This document shows positions 55,964-64,000 of a stretch of DNA of 64,000 nt, one piece after another. This DNA is from Fluoribacter gormanii (GTDB lineage: Bacteria; Pseudomonadota; Gammaproteobacteria; Legionellales; Legionellaceae): positions 33,551-97,550 of the forward strand of contig NZ_FTNL01000018.1 in assembly GCF_900156395.1 (NCBI RefSeq), in the 5' to 3' direction. Within the stretch, counting starts at the first letter, position 1. Every line of letters begins with the position of its first letter. The position numbers and the translations under genes are program-made. The notes under the pieces are model-generated. The model saw only the letters and a list, made by a program, of their open reading frames with translations, was not told where the DNA came from and ran no database searches.

Positions 55964-57997
55964 TTAGAAAAATCCTATTGCCCTACCAATGGAATTGAAA
56001 AGTGAGTCGTTCGGGGGAACCATATGAATATCAAAACCGGAAGACATGATTTTGTCTTCACCCCAGCGTTCAAGCATGTAATTGTTGTATCGAAGTTCAT
56101 GTAAATGTCCCATATCACTTACTTTTTCTCTTACCCCATGTCTGCGCTCATCTTCAATGATTTCAAGATAACGCAGATTATAATAAAGATTTTCAGGCAT
56201 TAGTTCATTCGCTTTTTTGAAGTAAGGAATAGACTCTTGCTTTTTCTCCTCAAAATAAACCAGGGCATCAGCCAATAAATAATACATTTTCGCAAGCATT
56301 TGACGCATTTCTTTTGTTTTGGATTCATTAAAGGCAATAAAAGCCCGAAGCTCCTTTTTCAACTCTTCTATTTCGCCAATGTGCTCTTTAATAAAATCAA
56401 TTCGGGTACTTAAATGATCGTTGTAATCAATGGGGACAGCAAGTCGGGTAATCAAACAATCAATTTTTCGCAGTAATAATTTATTATAAACTTGTGTTAA
56501 CGCATTATTGCTATTGAGGAATAAGTATTCATTTAGCTGAAGTTGTGCTTTATTCAATTGAGTTCGATCGGACTCTTTCGCAGAGTGTATTAATTCATCA
56601 ATCGCTAAAAGTGTAGATGCATAAGTTAGAGTTGCTTCCATGACAAGAGCGTCGAGAGGTTCGATACTCACTATCTTTTTAGCCAGGACTACCTGTTGTT
56701 CGGCGATTTGTGCTGCAGCTTCTGGATTTTGACTCAATAACACTTCCTTTATTCGTGATTCATTCGCATTAAATTGAGTAAAATAATATTCTCGTAAACG
56801 TTCAAGCCCATATTTATTAAATTTGAAGCCCGGATTATTTATATAAAAAGCATCAGCGTCATGAAAACGGTTGCTTTCCATGGCACAGTCAAATTGATAC
56901 AGAGTCCATTCTTCTTTCAGTATGATGTCCTTAATGGATTCGTCTTCATCCATTATTTGCGGTTCAAGTCGGACTGCTTGCGTTAAACACTTAAGGGTTT
57001 GATTGCCAGTGAGTAATTTGGTTATCCGCCATTTGCTATTTTCCCTTTTGGCATCCTCTAAATAAGCTTTTGCCACTTGGGCTCGTAATTTGGGGTAGGG
57101 TCTTAAATAGACCGCTTGCTCCTCCTCGTCAAAATTAGTTTTAATGTAATTAACAGCTTTTTCTTGATCGCTCATATTGGGCGATAAAAATAATGCAGCG
57201 ATGAGTTCTATCGCAATTGTTAATGCTTGAGGATCAACTTCTTCCTGAGTTAAATAATAATCGATAAACGATTCTTTAAACCTATTTTTGACTTCCGGAA
57301 ACCATTCTACTGCTTCATGGTATTGCTGTTGCTCAACCAAAGATTGCGCATAGGCTTCAGCAAAGGGGCTGGAGTGAAAACAATTTGTTTTGCTGACGGA
57401 TTGTCTATAAAAAAGGATTTGTTTTATCGCATTTTTAATCGTTTGGTTATCTTGAGAATCAATTGAGGGAATTAAATAAGCCAAATGTTCTTGTATCAGA
57501 GTTTGCCCAAAAGGGTAACATTCACGAACGGATGCATTGAATTCTGGAAAAGCGTGTGAATGAGTGATGAAATAACCCATTAATAATCGTTGTAGTTCTC
57601 CAGAGTTTTGATTTGTTCTTGGTAAGTTGGCTAATCTTATAAAACGTCTAGAAATTGGGAATCCATCGGGGCACTTATTTAACTCCTCAGATTTAAAGCC
57701 TTTGATATAGCCAGTATAGGCGACTTTAGCTAAAGTCATTTCAATGCGACTAGGGTGGCAATGATTTTCAAAGCCTAACCAACCTTTAAATGATTCAAAA
57801 ATAGTACGGAACCAACTAACGCGGAACACATCGATTCCATCTGTATATAATCGTTCCCGGGGATATGATGTGATTTCTCGCCAAAACGTTTGGTATTCCT
57901 CTTCATCAAAATCATAAATAACGAAGTCGGGAAGGTGAATTGTTCCTTTTTCCTGATATTGTCGAGCGATATGTCTTGCTAATTTTAAACGCAGCAT
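55964..57997 (-). CDS. Large helical protein with TPR-like repeats, function unknown
   Basis: From ATG 57997 (AGG six bases upstream) the protein has 677 residues; a TTG four codons earlier is less likely. I do not recognise it. The first 20 residues are basic (LRLKLARHIARQYQEKG). The rest alternates amphipathic helices. Segments such as AYAQSLVEQQQYHEAVEWFPE and the later YYLLADALVYFEEKKQESIPYFKKANELMPENLYYNLRYLEIIE fit tetratricopeptide repeats. No membrane segment or catalytic motif is visible. It is a single gene between plsC and mutM. Composition is not foreign to the region. Confidence 0.75.
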   Translation of the reverse strand: MLRLKLARHIARQYQEKGTIHLPDFVIYDFDEEEYQTFWREITSYPRERLYTDGIDVFRVSWFRTIFESFKGWLGFENHCHPSRIEMTLAKVAYTGYIKGFKSEELNKCPDGFPISRRFIRLANLPRTNQNSGELQRLLMGYFITHSHAFPEFNASVRECYPFGQTLIQEHLAYLIPSIDSQDNQTIKNAIKQILFYRQSVSKTNCFHSSPFAEAYAQSLVEQQQYHEAVEWFPEVKNRFKESFIDYYLTQEEVDPQALTIAIELIAALFLSPNMSDQEKAVNYIKTNFDEEEQAVYLRPYPKLRAQVAKAYLEDAKRENSKWRITKLLTGNQTLKCLTQAVRLEPQIMDEDESIKDIILKEEWTLYQFDCAMESNRFHDADAFYINNPGFKFNKYGLERLREYYFTQFNANESRIKEVLLSQNPEAAAQIAEQQVVLAKKIVSIEPLDALVMEATLTYASTLLAIDELIHSAKESDRTQLNKAQLQLNEYLFLNSNNALTQVYNKLLLRKIDCLITRLAVPIDYNDHLSTRIDFIKEHIGEIEELKKELRAFIAFNESKTKEMRQMLAKMYYLLADALVYFEEKKQESIPYFKKANELMPENLYYNLRYLEIIEDERRHGVREKVSDMGHLHELRYNNYMLERWGEDKIMSSGFDIHMVPPNDSLFNSIGRAIGFF

Positions 57998-58136
57998 AAA
58001 AAACCTCAATAAAATTAAGCCATTGTATGGTAATTCAAAATCAAGTATTGGGCAATTGAGTTATAGAATGAACAGACTATGTAGTACTCTTACATGATTT
58101 GTATTTTGCCTTTATCGCTGCATTATTCGTTGCAAA

Positions 58137-58952
58137 TTAATTTTGACATTTAGGGCAAAAAAAAGAATTACGCCCAGCGATTATGAGTGACTCTATAGGG
58201 TGTTGGCAAAGTAAACAGGGTTGGTTTTTTCGGCCATATACTTTGAGTGACATACTGAAATAACCTGGTTTTCCATCAAAAGCATAAAAGTCACGAAGCG
58301 TAGTTCCGCCACATAATATGGCCTGCTTGAGTACTTCTTTAATCTGTGTTGCAAGAACATGACACATTGATTCAGATAGTATTTTCGCTGGGGTGGTCGG
58401 ATGGATATTTGCTAAAAAAAGGCTTTCTGTAGCATAAATATTTCCAACACCTACTACAATTTCATTATCCATAATCAATGATTTAATGGGTTTATTTTTA
58501 TTTCTCGCTTTTTGACGTAAGTAATGACCGTTAAATTCATTAGAAAGTGGCTCTGGGCCTAAATGAGCAAGTAGTTGATGTTGATAGGGGTTTTCATCTA
58601 TATAAAGGAATAAACCAAAACGCCTGGGATCACAGAAGCGAAGTATAACGCCATTGGTCAACATCAATAAAATGTGATCGTGTTTTTCTGGCTCACTCTT
58701 AGCTGTTACAATGCGTAAATGTCCTGACATCCCCAGATGAATTACAAGATACCCTTTTGTGAGGTGAATTAAAATGTATTTTGCTCTACGGAAAACAGTG
58801 ATGATTTTTTTGCCAGCACAGAGCTGATCCAAATTATCAGGAACAGGGATACGCAGTTTAGGATTACGCACAGTAACCCCTTTGATTGTTTGTCCCTCCA
58901 GGTGGGATTTAATTCCTTCTTTTGTTGTTTCAACCTCAGGTAATTCAGGCAT
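58137..58952 (-). CDS. mutM: Formamidopyrimidine-DNA glycosylase MutM
   Basis: A 271-residue base-excision repair enzyme. PELPEVE at the N-terminus gives the catalytic Pro and Glu; VVGVGNIYATESLF is the helix-two-turn-helix, and the C-terminal zinc finger has CLLC and CPKC. It removes 8-oxoguanine and opened purines and nicks the DNA. It overlaps the upstream small membrane gene by 1 bp (TAATG). Confidence 0.97.
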   Translation of the reverse strand: MPELPEVETTKEGIKSHLEGQTIKGVTVRNPKLRIPVPDNLDQLCAGKKIITVFRRAKYILIHLTKGYLVIHLGMSGHLRIVTAKSEPEKHDHILLMLTNGVILRFCDPRRFGLFLYIDENPYQHQLLAHLGPEPLSNEFNGHYLRQKARNKNKPIKSLIMDNEIVVGVGNIYATESLFLANIHPTTPAKILSESMCHVLATQIKEVLKQAILCGGTTLRDFYAFDGKPGYFSMSLKVYGRKNQPCLLCQHPIESLIIAGRNSFFCPKCQN

Positions 58953-59203
58953 TATTTTTCATCGTCGTGTTCAATGATTCGGCCCTGACTTTTCGCCGTA
59001 ATTTCTGTTTTATCCGGACTGCTTGGGAATAGATATTGTTTTATCGTTGCGATAATCCAGAGAATCCCCCCTATGATAAGGCCCCAAATTAAAACATAGG
59101 AAAACATAAATAGCAGTCCAAAGAACAGTGCAATGGCAACTCCTGCTATTAAGAAAGGCACTAAATTCTCAAAGATCTTTCCTGGGGAAAATTTATCGTT
59201 CAT
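58952..59203 (-). CDS. Small two-helix membrane protein
   Basis: An 83-residue protein with two hydrophobic helices (about 14-35 and 36-57) around a Gly-rich turn, and a charged tail. No known family. It shares one base with mutM, so co-translation is likely. ATATAGGAATTATG gives a fair ribosome binding site. Confidence 0.7.
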   Translation of the reverse strand: MNDKFSPGKIFENLVPFLIAGVAIALFFGLLFMFSYVLIWGLIIGGILWIIATIKQYLFPSSPDKTEITAKSQGRIIEHDDEK

Positions 59204-59388
59204 AACATAATTCCTATATTATTATCTATTAATTATCGGCTACATAATTAAATGTTGCAACGTTAAGAGCAAAATTGTGTTATCCTTAATATGATATAAG
59301 GATTTTCTGGAATTCTTACAATATGGGTACCTAACTAAAGGATGAGTTTTTTCTAAATTTGCATTTTTGCATTTGAAGTGGAGCTATT

Positions 59389-60570
59389 ATGGTTTTTGGT
59401 TATTTAAACCTGTCTTTTTGGGGATATGTGATTGCAACATTGATTATGACGCAAATTACTATCGCAGCAGTAACGCTATATCTTCATCGAAATCAAACAC
59501 ATCGAGCGATGACGTTGCATCCTATAGTCAGTCATTTTTTCCGCTTATGGTTGTGGTTAACGACTGGAATGGTTACTGCAGATTGGGTTGCTATTCATCG
59601 TAAACATCATGCATCATCAGATGTCGAGGGAGATCCTCATAGCCCGGTTGTTTTTGGCATCAAAAAAGTATTTTGGGAAGGGGCCGAACTTTACAAAACA
59701 GCTCGTAAAGATAAAGAAATGGTTGCGAAGTATTCCCATGGCACTCCTAGAGATTGGCTTGAACGAAAAATTTATTCTCCCCATTCTGCCAAGGGCATTA
59801 TTCTCATGTTGTTCATTGACTTATTCTTATTTGGTGTTCCTGGAATTACTATTTGGGCAATTCAAATGATGTGGATACCCTTTCATGCTGCTGGGGTCAT
59901 AAATGGAATTGGTCACTATTGGGGATATAGAAATTTTGAATGTCCCGATGCTGCAAGAAATATTTTCCCTTGGGGTTTTTGGATAGGTGGAGAAGAGTTG
60001 CATAACAATCATCATACTTTTGCTTCTTCGGCCAAATTTTCTGTTAAATGGTGGGAGTTTGATATTGGTTGGATGTACATTCGCATTCTTTCTTTCTTAG
60101 GCCTTGCTAAAGTAAAAAAATTACCGCCCAAACTGGCTATGGAACAAGGCAAACTGCAAGTAGATTTGGATACTGTTCGAGCAGTGATTGCGAATCGCTT
60201 TCAAGTGATGTCTAATTATTACAAAAGCGTGATTCGTCCTATACTAAAACAAGAAAAGCATAGCGTTATTGAAAGTAAGGAAGAAAGGAAACTTTTTGCG
60301 CGTGCTGGAAGTTTATTACGACGTGAGAATTGTCTTTTGAGCAATAAAGCAAAAGCTCGTTTATCTAATTTGCTAGAAGCTCGCGAACAATTGCGTATTG
60401 TGTATGCCTACAAGCAGTCATTACAAAGTATTTGGTTAAAGACTGCATCTTCCCAGAAAGAGTTAATCGACGCATTACAGCAATGGTGCCGACAAGCAGA
60501 AGAATCAGGTCTTGACGTATTGAGACAATTTGCCCAGCAGATTAAAGGGTATGTTCCTGTATATAGATAG
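59389..60570 (+). CDS. Acyl desaturase, membrane di-iron type
   Basis: A 393-residue membrane enzyme with the three His boxes that hold the di-iron site: HRNQTH (33-38), HRKHH (about 70-74) and HNNHH (205-209). Helices flank them in the usual 2+2 order. It fits the delta-9 fatty acid desaturases, which act on acyl-CoA or lipid-bound chains. From about residue 270 it has a helical, basic C-terminal extension of some 120 residues with no catalytic motif. A strong 12-bp hairpin follows. Confidence 0.92.
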   Translation: MVFGYLNLSFWGYVIATLIMTQITIAAVTLYLHRNQTHRAMTLHPIVSHFFRLWLWLTTGMVTADWVAIHRKHHASSDVEGDPHSPVVFGIKKVFWEGAELYKTARKDKEMVAKYSHGTPRDWLERKIYSPHSAKGIILMLFIDLFLFGVPGITIWAIQMMWIPFHAAGVINGIGHYWGYRNFECPDAARNIFPWGFWIGGEELHNNHHTFASSAKFSVKWWEFDIGWMYIRILSFLGLAKVKKLPPKLAMEQGKLQVDLDTVRAVIANRFQVMSNYYKSVIRPILKQEKHSVIESKEERKLFARAGSLLRRENCLLSNKAKARLSNLLEAREQLRIVYAYKQSLQSIWLKTASSQKELIDALQQWCRQAEESGLDVLRQFAQQIKGYVPVYR

Positions 60571-60586
60571 ATAATTTTTCTCAATT

Positions 60587-60628
60587 TCGCACTCTGTCTT
60601 TTCATGAAGATTAAAGGACAGAGTGCGA
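60587..60628 (+). terminator. Hairpin after the desaturase gene
   Basis: TCGCACTCTGTC (60587-60598) pairs exactly with GACAGAGTGCGA (60617-60628), 16 bp past the stop. A T-rich tract (ATTTGTTTTTT) follows. Confidence 0.8.
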
Positions 60629-60699
60629 TAGTCTTATTTGTTTTTTAGTTATTATTGTCTATAGTAATATTTTATTGTCGCAATAACAGGGAGTTGGTT

Positions 60700-61440
60700 A
60701 TGATGAAAGGTGTAGCAATAGTTACTGGTGGGACTGGTGGTATAGGCACAGCCATTTGTCAACGTTTAGCTGCCGATTTTCAGGTTGTCGCGTGTTATTT
60801 CAAACATGGAAAACATGAAGAAGCGAAGCAATGGCAAGAAGAACAAAAAAAGCTTGGTTATGATATTGATATCGTTTACGGCGATATCGCACAATTTGCA
60901 GATTGTGAAAAAATAATGGCCTTAGTCATGGAACGTTATGGTCGTGTTGATGTCTTGGTTAACAATGCAGGGGTTACTCAAGATTGTAGTTTACGAAAAA
61001 TGACTCCAGAACAATGGCAATGTGTGATTGACGCCAATTTAACCAGCGTATTTAATATGACCCGTAATGCCATCCCTTTGATGCTCGATAAGGGTTATGG
61101 ACGTGTTATTAGCATTTCTTCAATTAACGGACGAAAAGGTCAATTTGGCCAATGTAATTATGCTTCAACCAAATCCGCATTATATGGGTTCACTAAAAGT
61201 CTTGCCTTGGAAGTTGCAAATAAAGGCATCACGGTGAATACAGTTTCTCCTGGTTATATCGAAACCCCTATGCTTTCTTCTTTGAAAGAAGAAGTTCTCA
61301 AGTCAATCATCTCAAGTATTCCTGTTGGCCGCTTAGGCTATCCAAAAGAAGTTGCTGATGCAGTTGCTTTTTTAGCGTCTCCGGATAGCGGATTTATTAC
61401 CGGTGCGAACTTGGATATTAATGGTGGACAGTATATGTAA
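60700..61440 (+). CDS. phaB: Acetoacetyl-CoA reductase, PhaB type (copy 1)
   Basis: From ATG 60700 (AGGGAG six bases upstream) the protein has 246 residues. It is a classical SDR: TGGTGGIGTAI NADPH loop, NNAG, catalytic Ser in ISSINGRKGQFGQ, YASTK (Tyr-xxx-Lys) and SPGYIETPM. The sequence follows PhaB, which makes (R)-3-hydroxybutyryl-CoA for polyhydroxybutyrate. It is followed 81 bp later by a paralogue. FabG-type activity is a lesser alternative. Confidence 0.88.
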   Translation: MMKGVAIVTGGTGGIGTAICQRLAADFQVVACYFKHGKHEEAKQWQEEQKKLGYDIDIVYGDIAQFADCEKIMALVMERYGRVDVLVNNAGVTQDCSLRKMTPEQWQCVIDANLTSVFNMTRNAIPLMLDKGYGRVISISSINGRKGQFGQCNYASTKSALYGFTKSLALEVANKGITVNTVSPGYIETPMLSSLKEEVLKSIISSIPVGRLGYPKEVADAVAFLASPDSGFITGANLDINGGQYM

Positions 61441-61521
61441 AAGTTAGGCCCAGGGTTAATCTTGGGCATGACAGTCATTTTTTTATTAATTCTCACAACA
61501 TCCTAACTCATAGAGAATCTT

Positions 61522-62268
61522 ATGCAACATAATAATATTGTATTGATCACTGGTGGTACTGGCGATATCGGCACCGCAATCGCCAAGGAATTGAACTCCT
61601 CTTACAAGCATGTTTTTGCTCTTGATTTAATTTCTGAAGAAGAAGGAAAAGCATGGAGCAAAGAGCGAATCGATGAGGGGCATAAGAATATCTATTTTCG
61701 TCATATGGATGTTACCGATTATGATCAATGCGGAACTGTTATTTCCTCCATTATTGAAGAGTATGGCAATATCGATGTACTAATTAATAATGCAGGCATC
61801 ACTCGCGATGCTGTATTTACAAAAATGACCAAACAACAATGGGATGAAGTATTAACTGTTAATCTTGATGGTATGTTTAATGTAACCCGTCATGTAGTTG
61901 AAAATATGAAAGAACATGGATCTGGGCGGATCGTCAATGTTTCTTCGGTGAATGCGCAAAAAGGACAATTTTCGCAAGCAAATTATGCTGCATCAAAGGC
62001 AGGTGTTTATGGTTTTACTAAAAGTTTGGCACAAGAACTAATGAGTAAAAACATTACCGTGAATAGTCTTTCTCCAGGTTATGTAGATACTCGATTAATG
62101 AAAGGCATCAGACCCGATATCCTGGAAGGGATTATTGCCCAAATTCCTGCGAAACGTTTGGCACAAACCCAGGAAATTGCCTGGGCTGTAGAATTTTTAA
62201 TTAGTGAGAAGAGTCGATATATTACCGGAGCTAATCTAAGCGTCAACGGCGGCCTCCACATGTATTAA
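61522..62268 (+). CDS. phaB: Acetoacetyl-CoA reductase, PhaB type (copy 2)
   Basis: A 248-residue SDR, a tandem paralogue of the gene before it. It has TGGTGDIGTAI, NNAGITRDAVFTKM, catalytic Ser in VSSVNAQKGQFSQ, YAASK and SPGYVDTRLM, ending ANLSVNGGLHMY. By eye roughly half of the positions match copy 1. One copy may be the main PHB reductase and the other specialised. Confidence 0.88.
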   Translation: MQHNNIVLITGGTGDIGTAIAKELNSSYKHVFALDLISEEEGKAWSKERIDEGHKNIYFRHMDVTDYDQCGTVISSIIEEYGNIDVLINNAGITRDAVFTKMTKQQWDEVLTVNLDGMFNVTRHVVENMKEHGSGRIVNVSSVNAQKGQFSQANYAASKAGVYGFTKSLAQELMSKNITVNSLSPGYVDTRLMKGIRPDILEGIIAQIPAKRLAQTQEIAWAVEFLISEKSRYITGANLSVNGGLHMY

Positions 62269-62470
62269 AATGATGATATCCTCCTTATTAAAAACCTCCT
62301 CCTTCTAACAGGGGAGGGTACTGATTCATCGCCATTCAGTTAAGGAGTCAATCTTTGCCTAGGTCCCGTGGCTTGTTCGCAGGACCTTAAGGTTTTTTGA
62401 TTGAGATGGTAATGGGGAATAGGGTGAGATTTTAACAATTCAAAATCACCTAAATATCAAGAGAAAAAAT

Positions 62471-62869
62471 ATGACTCGATTAATAAAAAAATACAAAAAT
62501 CGTCGGCTTTATGATACTGAGACCAGTCAGTATATAACCCTTGAAGAGTTACAGCGTTATGTTGTAGAGGGAATGCAATTTAAAGTAGAAGATTCCTTAA
62601 CCGGAAATGACATAACCAACTCTATTTTGTTACAAATTATTGTTGAGATGGAGGCTGGCTCAACTCAATTTTTATCTTCAGATATTTTGCGACAAATCAT
62701 CGCTCTGGCAAATCATCCAATGCAGGCCTCTTTAAAACAAATGATGGAACAAATGTTTCAAGCGATGGAGAAACCTTTACAAAATAACCCTTATCGCCAG
62801 GCAACTGAAACATGGAATCAACAAATGCAAAAAATGATGCAACAATGGCAAAGTTTATTTAAAGGTTAA
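62471..62869 (+). CDS. phaR: PhaR, polyhydroxyalkanoate synthesis regulator
   Basis: A 132-residue protein. The N-terminal PHA-accumulation DNA-binding domain starts MTRLIKKYKNRRLYDTETS, the family hallmark, followed by QYITLEELQRYV. The C-terminus is Met/Gln-rich. PhaR binds both PHB granules and phasin-gene promoters, releasing repression when polymer accumulates. Phasin follows 164 bp later. Confidence 0.93.
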   Translation: MTRLIKKYKNRRLYDTETSQYITLEELQRYVVEGMQFKVEDSLTGNDITNSILLQIIVEMEAGSTQFLSSDILRQIIALANHPMQASLKQMMEQMFQAMEKPLQNNPYRQATETWNQQMQKMMQQWQSLFKG

Positions 62870-62970
62870 ACACGATTATTTTGTAACGTTGAGTTTTTTA
62901 ATCAGTGAAGATAAGGAAGTTCAAGAGGGGGCTTGTTATGCTGCACTGCAAAAAAACATTTGCTAAATCA

Positions 62971-62999
62971 TTGACAGATTTATCATCTATGTACTAATA
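62971..62999 (+). promoter_or_regulatory. Promoter candidate for the phasin gene
   Basis: TTGACA (62971-62976) with CTAATA at 62994-62999 (17-bp spacer) or TACTAA two bases earlier. The adjoining TTGTGCAATGCAAC stretch (63005-63018) could be a PhaR site. Exact -35; weak -10. Confidence 0.45.
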
Positions 63000-63033
63000 T
63001 TAAATTGTGCAATGCAACATAGAGGAGAGCATC

Positions 63034-63324
63034 ATGACTCAACAAAATTTCGAAAGATGGACTGAAATGGCTAAAAAACTTCAAGAGCCTTTTCAAGCCA
63101 TGGCTGAATTGAATGTAAAAACATTACAAGGTATGCATTATCTCAAACCTGAAGAGATGGCGAGCATTAAAAAACCTGAAGAACTATTGGAAAAGCAAAT
63201 TAATCTAGCTGTTGAAAATGGTCACAAGGCTTTGGATTACATGCAAAAATCTTTTCAAATTGTTGAGAAAGCAATGTTAGGTTTCGTTCAAGAAGCTAAA
63301 AAAGCAACTGAAGTAAAACACTAA
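63034..63324 (+). CDS. Phasin family protein
   Basis: From ATG 63034 (AGAGGAGAGC upstream) the protein has 96 residues; an in-frame GTG at 63007 is unlikely. It is helical and amphipathic (MAKKLQEPFQAMAELNVKTL, LEKQINLAVENGHKALDYMQ), typical of small phasins that coat PHB granules. Gene order phaR-phasin supports it. It ends with a terminator. Confidence 0.85.
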   Translation: MTQQNFERWTEMAKKLQEPFQAMAELNVKTLQGMHYLKPEEMASIKKPEELLEKQINLAVENGHKALDYMQKSFQIVEKAMLGFVQEAKKATEVKH

Positions 63325-63344
63325 TTAATCGCTATTTTAAAAAG

Positions 63345-63376
63345 CAGTGCAAACAATCAAGTTTGTGCTGTTTTTT
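63345..63376 (+). terminator. Rho-independent terminator after the phasin gene
   Basis: CAGTGCAAAC and GTTTGTGCTG pair with two wobbles around a 6-nt loop, followed by six T, about 20 bp past the stop. Confidence 0.85.
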
Positions 63377-63387
63377 AATATCAACGA

Positions 63388-63735
63388 TCATTTCACTTCA
63401 TTGTTTTCGCGATAACTAACTTGGACTCCTTTTATTGCTTGTAGGGAATAAGGTACTACTGCAGTCATATCATAATCATTCTGTAAAAAATCAATAAATG
63501 CTTTATTCTCGCGCATGTTTTTTCTTTGTTCTAAAATAGTTATTTTGGGAAGTTATTGATGCAATTGTTCTGCTTTTTTTTGCAATTTTTTTGATTTTAT
63601 CAAATGTGTGGCGCGCTTTGATTGCAATAAACCAATGCCCCTTTGCAATTTATCCCTGCAATTTGCATAGTGACTCACTTAAAGATGCTTTTCACTATTT
63701 GGTCCATATTCAGTGATGGACTTCAATGTAATTCC
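63388..63735 (-). pseudogene. Decayed reading frame near the right end
   Basis: On the minus strand one frame reads from about 63735 to TGA 63388-63390 with only two internal stops, both TAA (63679-63681, 63553-63555). Read through, it gives a plausible basic protein of about 115 residues: SHYANCRDKLQRGIGLL, then LPKITILEQRKNMRENKAF, then FLQNDYDMTAVVPYSLQ. The last part is an intact 42-codon ORF from ATG 63516. I do not recognise it. Upstream it runs into the palindromic repeat at 63738. Confidence 0.35.
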
Positions 63736-63737
63736 CC

Positions 63738-63780
63738 ACGTCATCCCGAACCCGAGCGCAGCGAGGGTGAGGGATCTCCT
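63738..63780. repeat. CGTCATCC-type palindromic repeat, single copy
   Basis: ACGTCATCCCGAAC at the left and GAGGGATCTCCT at the right match both arms of the element at 46159-46267. The interior has a small stem (CCCGAG...GAGGG). It lies 18 bp past the 3' end of the GIY-YIG gene. Confidence 0.75.
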
Positions 63781-63797
63781 GTCAGGTGGAACAATTT

Positions 63798-64000
63798 TTA
63801 AAGAATCGATTGATACAAATCATTCCACTCTGGGTTCAATGCATTAATCAAATCATGCTTCTTTTTTCGTGACCAACCCTTGATTTGTTTTTCTCGTTCA
63901 ATGGCTACAATGATACTCCCACAAGCTTCATAGTATACCAATCGATCCACGTTGTATTTTTTGGTGAATCCCGCAACTAGCTTATTTTTGTGCTCATAGA
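63798..64000 (-). CDS. GIY-YIG nuclease family protein, 3' part
   Basis: On the minus strand the frame is open from the right edge to TAA at 63798-63800, giving 66 residues. The sequence YEHKNKLVAGFTKKYNVDRL, then LVYYEACGSIIVAIEREKQI, then GWSRKKKHDLINALNPEWND, is the C-terminal part of small GIY-YIG proteins (UvrC-like fold, UPF0213 relatives), with the catalytic Glu expected in AIEREKQ. The GIY/YIG motifs and the Arg lie outside the window. Such orphan nucleases are single-domain proteins of about 90-100 residues, mostly uncharacterised. Palindromic repeats follow the stop. Confidence 0.88.
   Translation of the reverse strand, partial: YEHKNKLVAGFTKKYNVDRLVYYEACGSIIVAIEREKQIKGWSRKKKHDLINALNPEWNDLYQSIL

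Noticed and set aside
1..64000. CRISPR array, insertion sequence or transposase
   Set aside because: No regular spaced repeats and no transposase or integrase motif were found on either strand; the repeats seen are short palindromes.

Overview
The window is Legionella chromosomal DNA, probably not L. pneumophila. It is AT-rich and carries the two classic Dot/Icm type IVB secretion blocks: icmX-icmW / icmV-dotA (3.6-9.2 kb) and dotD-dotC-dotB (10.7-13.3 kb). All seven products are close to the lengths I remember for their L. pneumophila homologues. The rest is mostly housekeeping. I see no insertion sequence, integrase, prophage or CRISPR array.

Layout. 0-3.3 kb: the 3' end of a family-9 glycosyltransferase, then a P1B-type ATPase-like protein whose catalytic motifs are degenerate. 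3.6-13.3 kb: the Dot/Icm genes, interrupted by a decayed small gene and an orphan HMGL-type aldolase. 13.5-20.2 kb: rsmD with a tandem M16 peptidase pair, then ftsY-ftsE-ftsX-rpoH. 20.4-22.2 kb: two alpha/beta hydrolases. 22.7-26.6 kb: a large one-module synthetase with the layout of epsilon-poly-lysine synthetase (Pls/PosA type). 26.7-30.6 kb: panC, panB, a hydrolase and zapE. 30.8-33.5 kb: feoABC behind a Fur-like operator. 34.7-44.5 kb: a TCA block, sdhCDAB-sucABCD. 44.7-50.4 kb: pdxH, a small RMF-like membrane protein, an SseB-like protein, an MFS transporter, a DUF945 protein and fis. 50.7-58.9 kb: prs, tRNA-Gln, lolB, coaD, ggt, plsC, an unrecognised 677-residue protein and mutM. 59.4-63.3 kb: a fatty acid desaturase, then PHB genes (two acetoacetyl-CoA reductases, phaR, a phasin). 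63.3-64 kb: a decayed reading frame, a palindromic repeat and the 3' end of a GIY-YIG nuclease gene cut by the window edge.

How the genes work together. DotC and DotD are outer-membrane lipoproteins of the secretion core, DotB is its cytoplasmic ATPase, DotA and IcmV are inner-membrane parts, IcmX is periplasmic, and IcmW is a cytoplasmic adaptor. The icmV/icmW divergent region holds a perfect GTAAA-N6-GTAAA CpxR-type site. The TCA block encodes succinate dehydrogenase, two of the three oxoglutarate dehydrogenase subunits (no lpdA) and succinyl-CoA synthetase. FtsY/FtsE/FtsX/RpoH is the usual gammaproteobacterial cluster.

Most interesting to me: (1) the Pls/PosA-type synthetase, whose hand-aligned adenylation pocket looks lysine-like; (2) the pseudo-P1B-ATPase next to icmX, with TGE, DKTGT and GDGxND all altered; (3) a ribosome-modulation-factor-like domain attached to a membrane segment; (4) a palindromic repeat family with one copy beside a GIY-YIG nuclease gene. 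All motif calls and alignments were made by eye.
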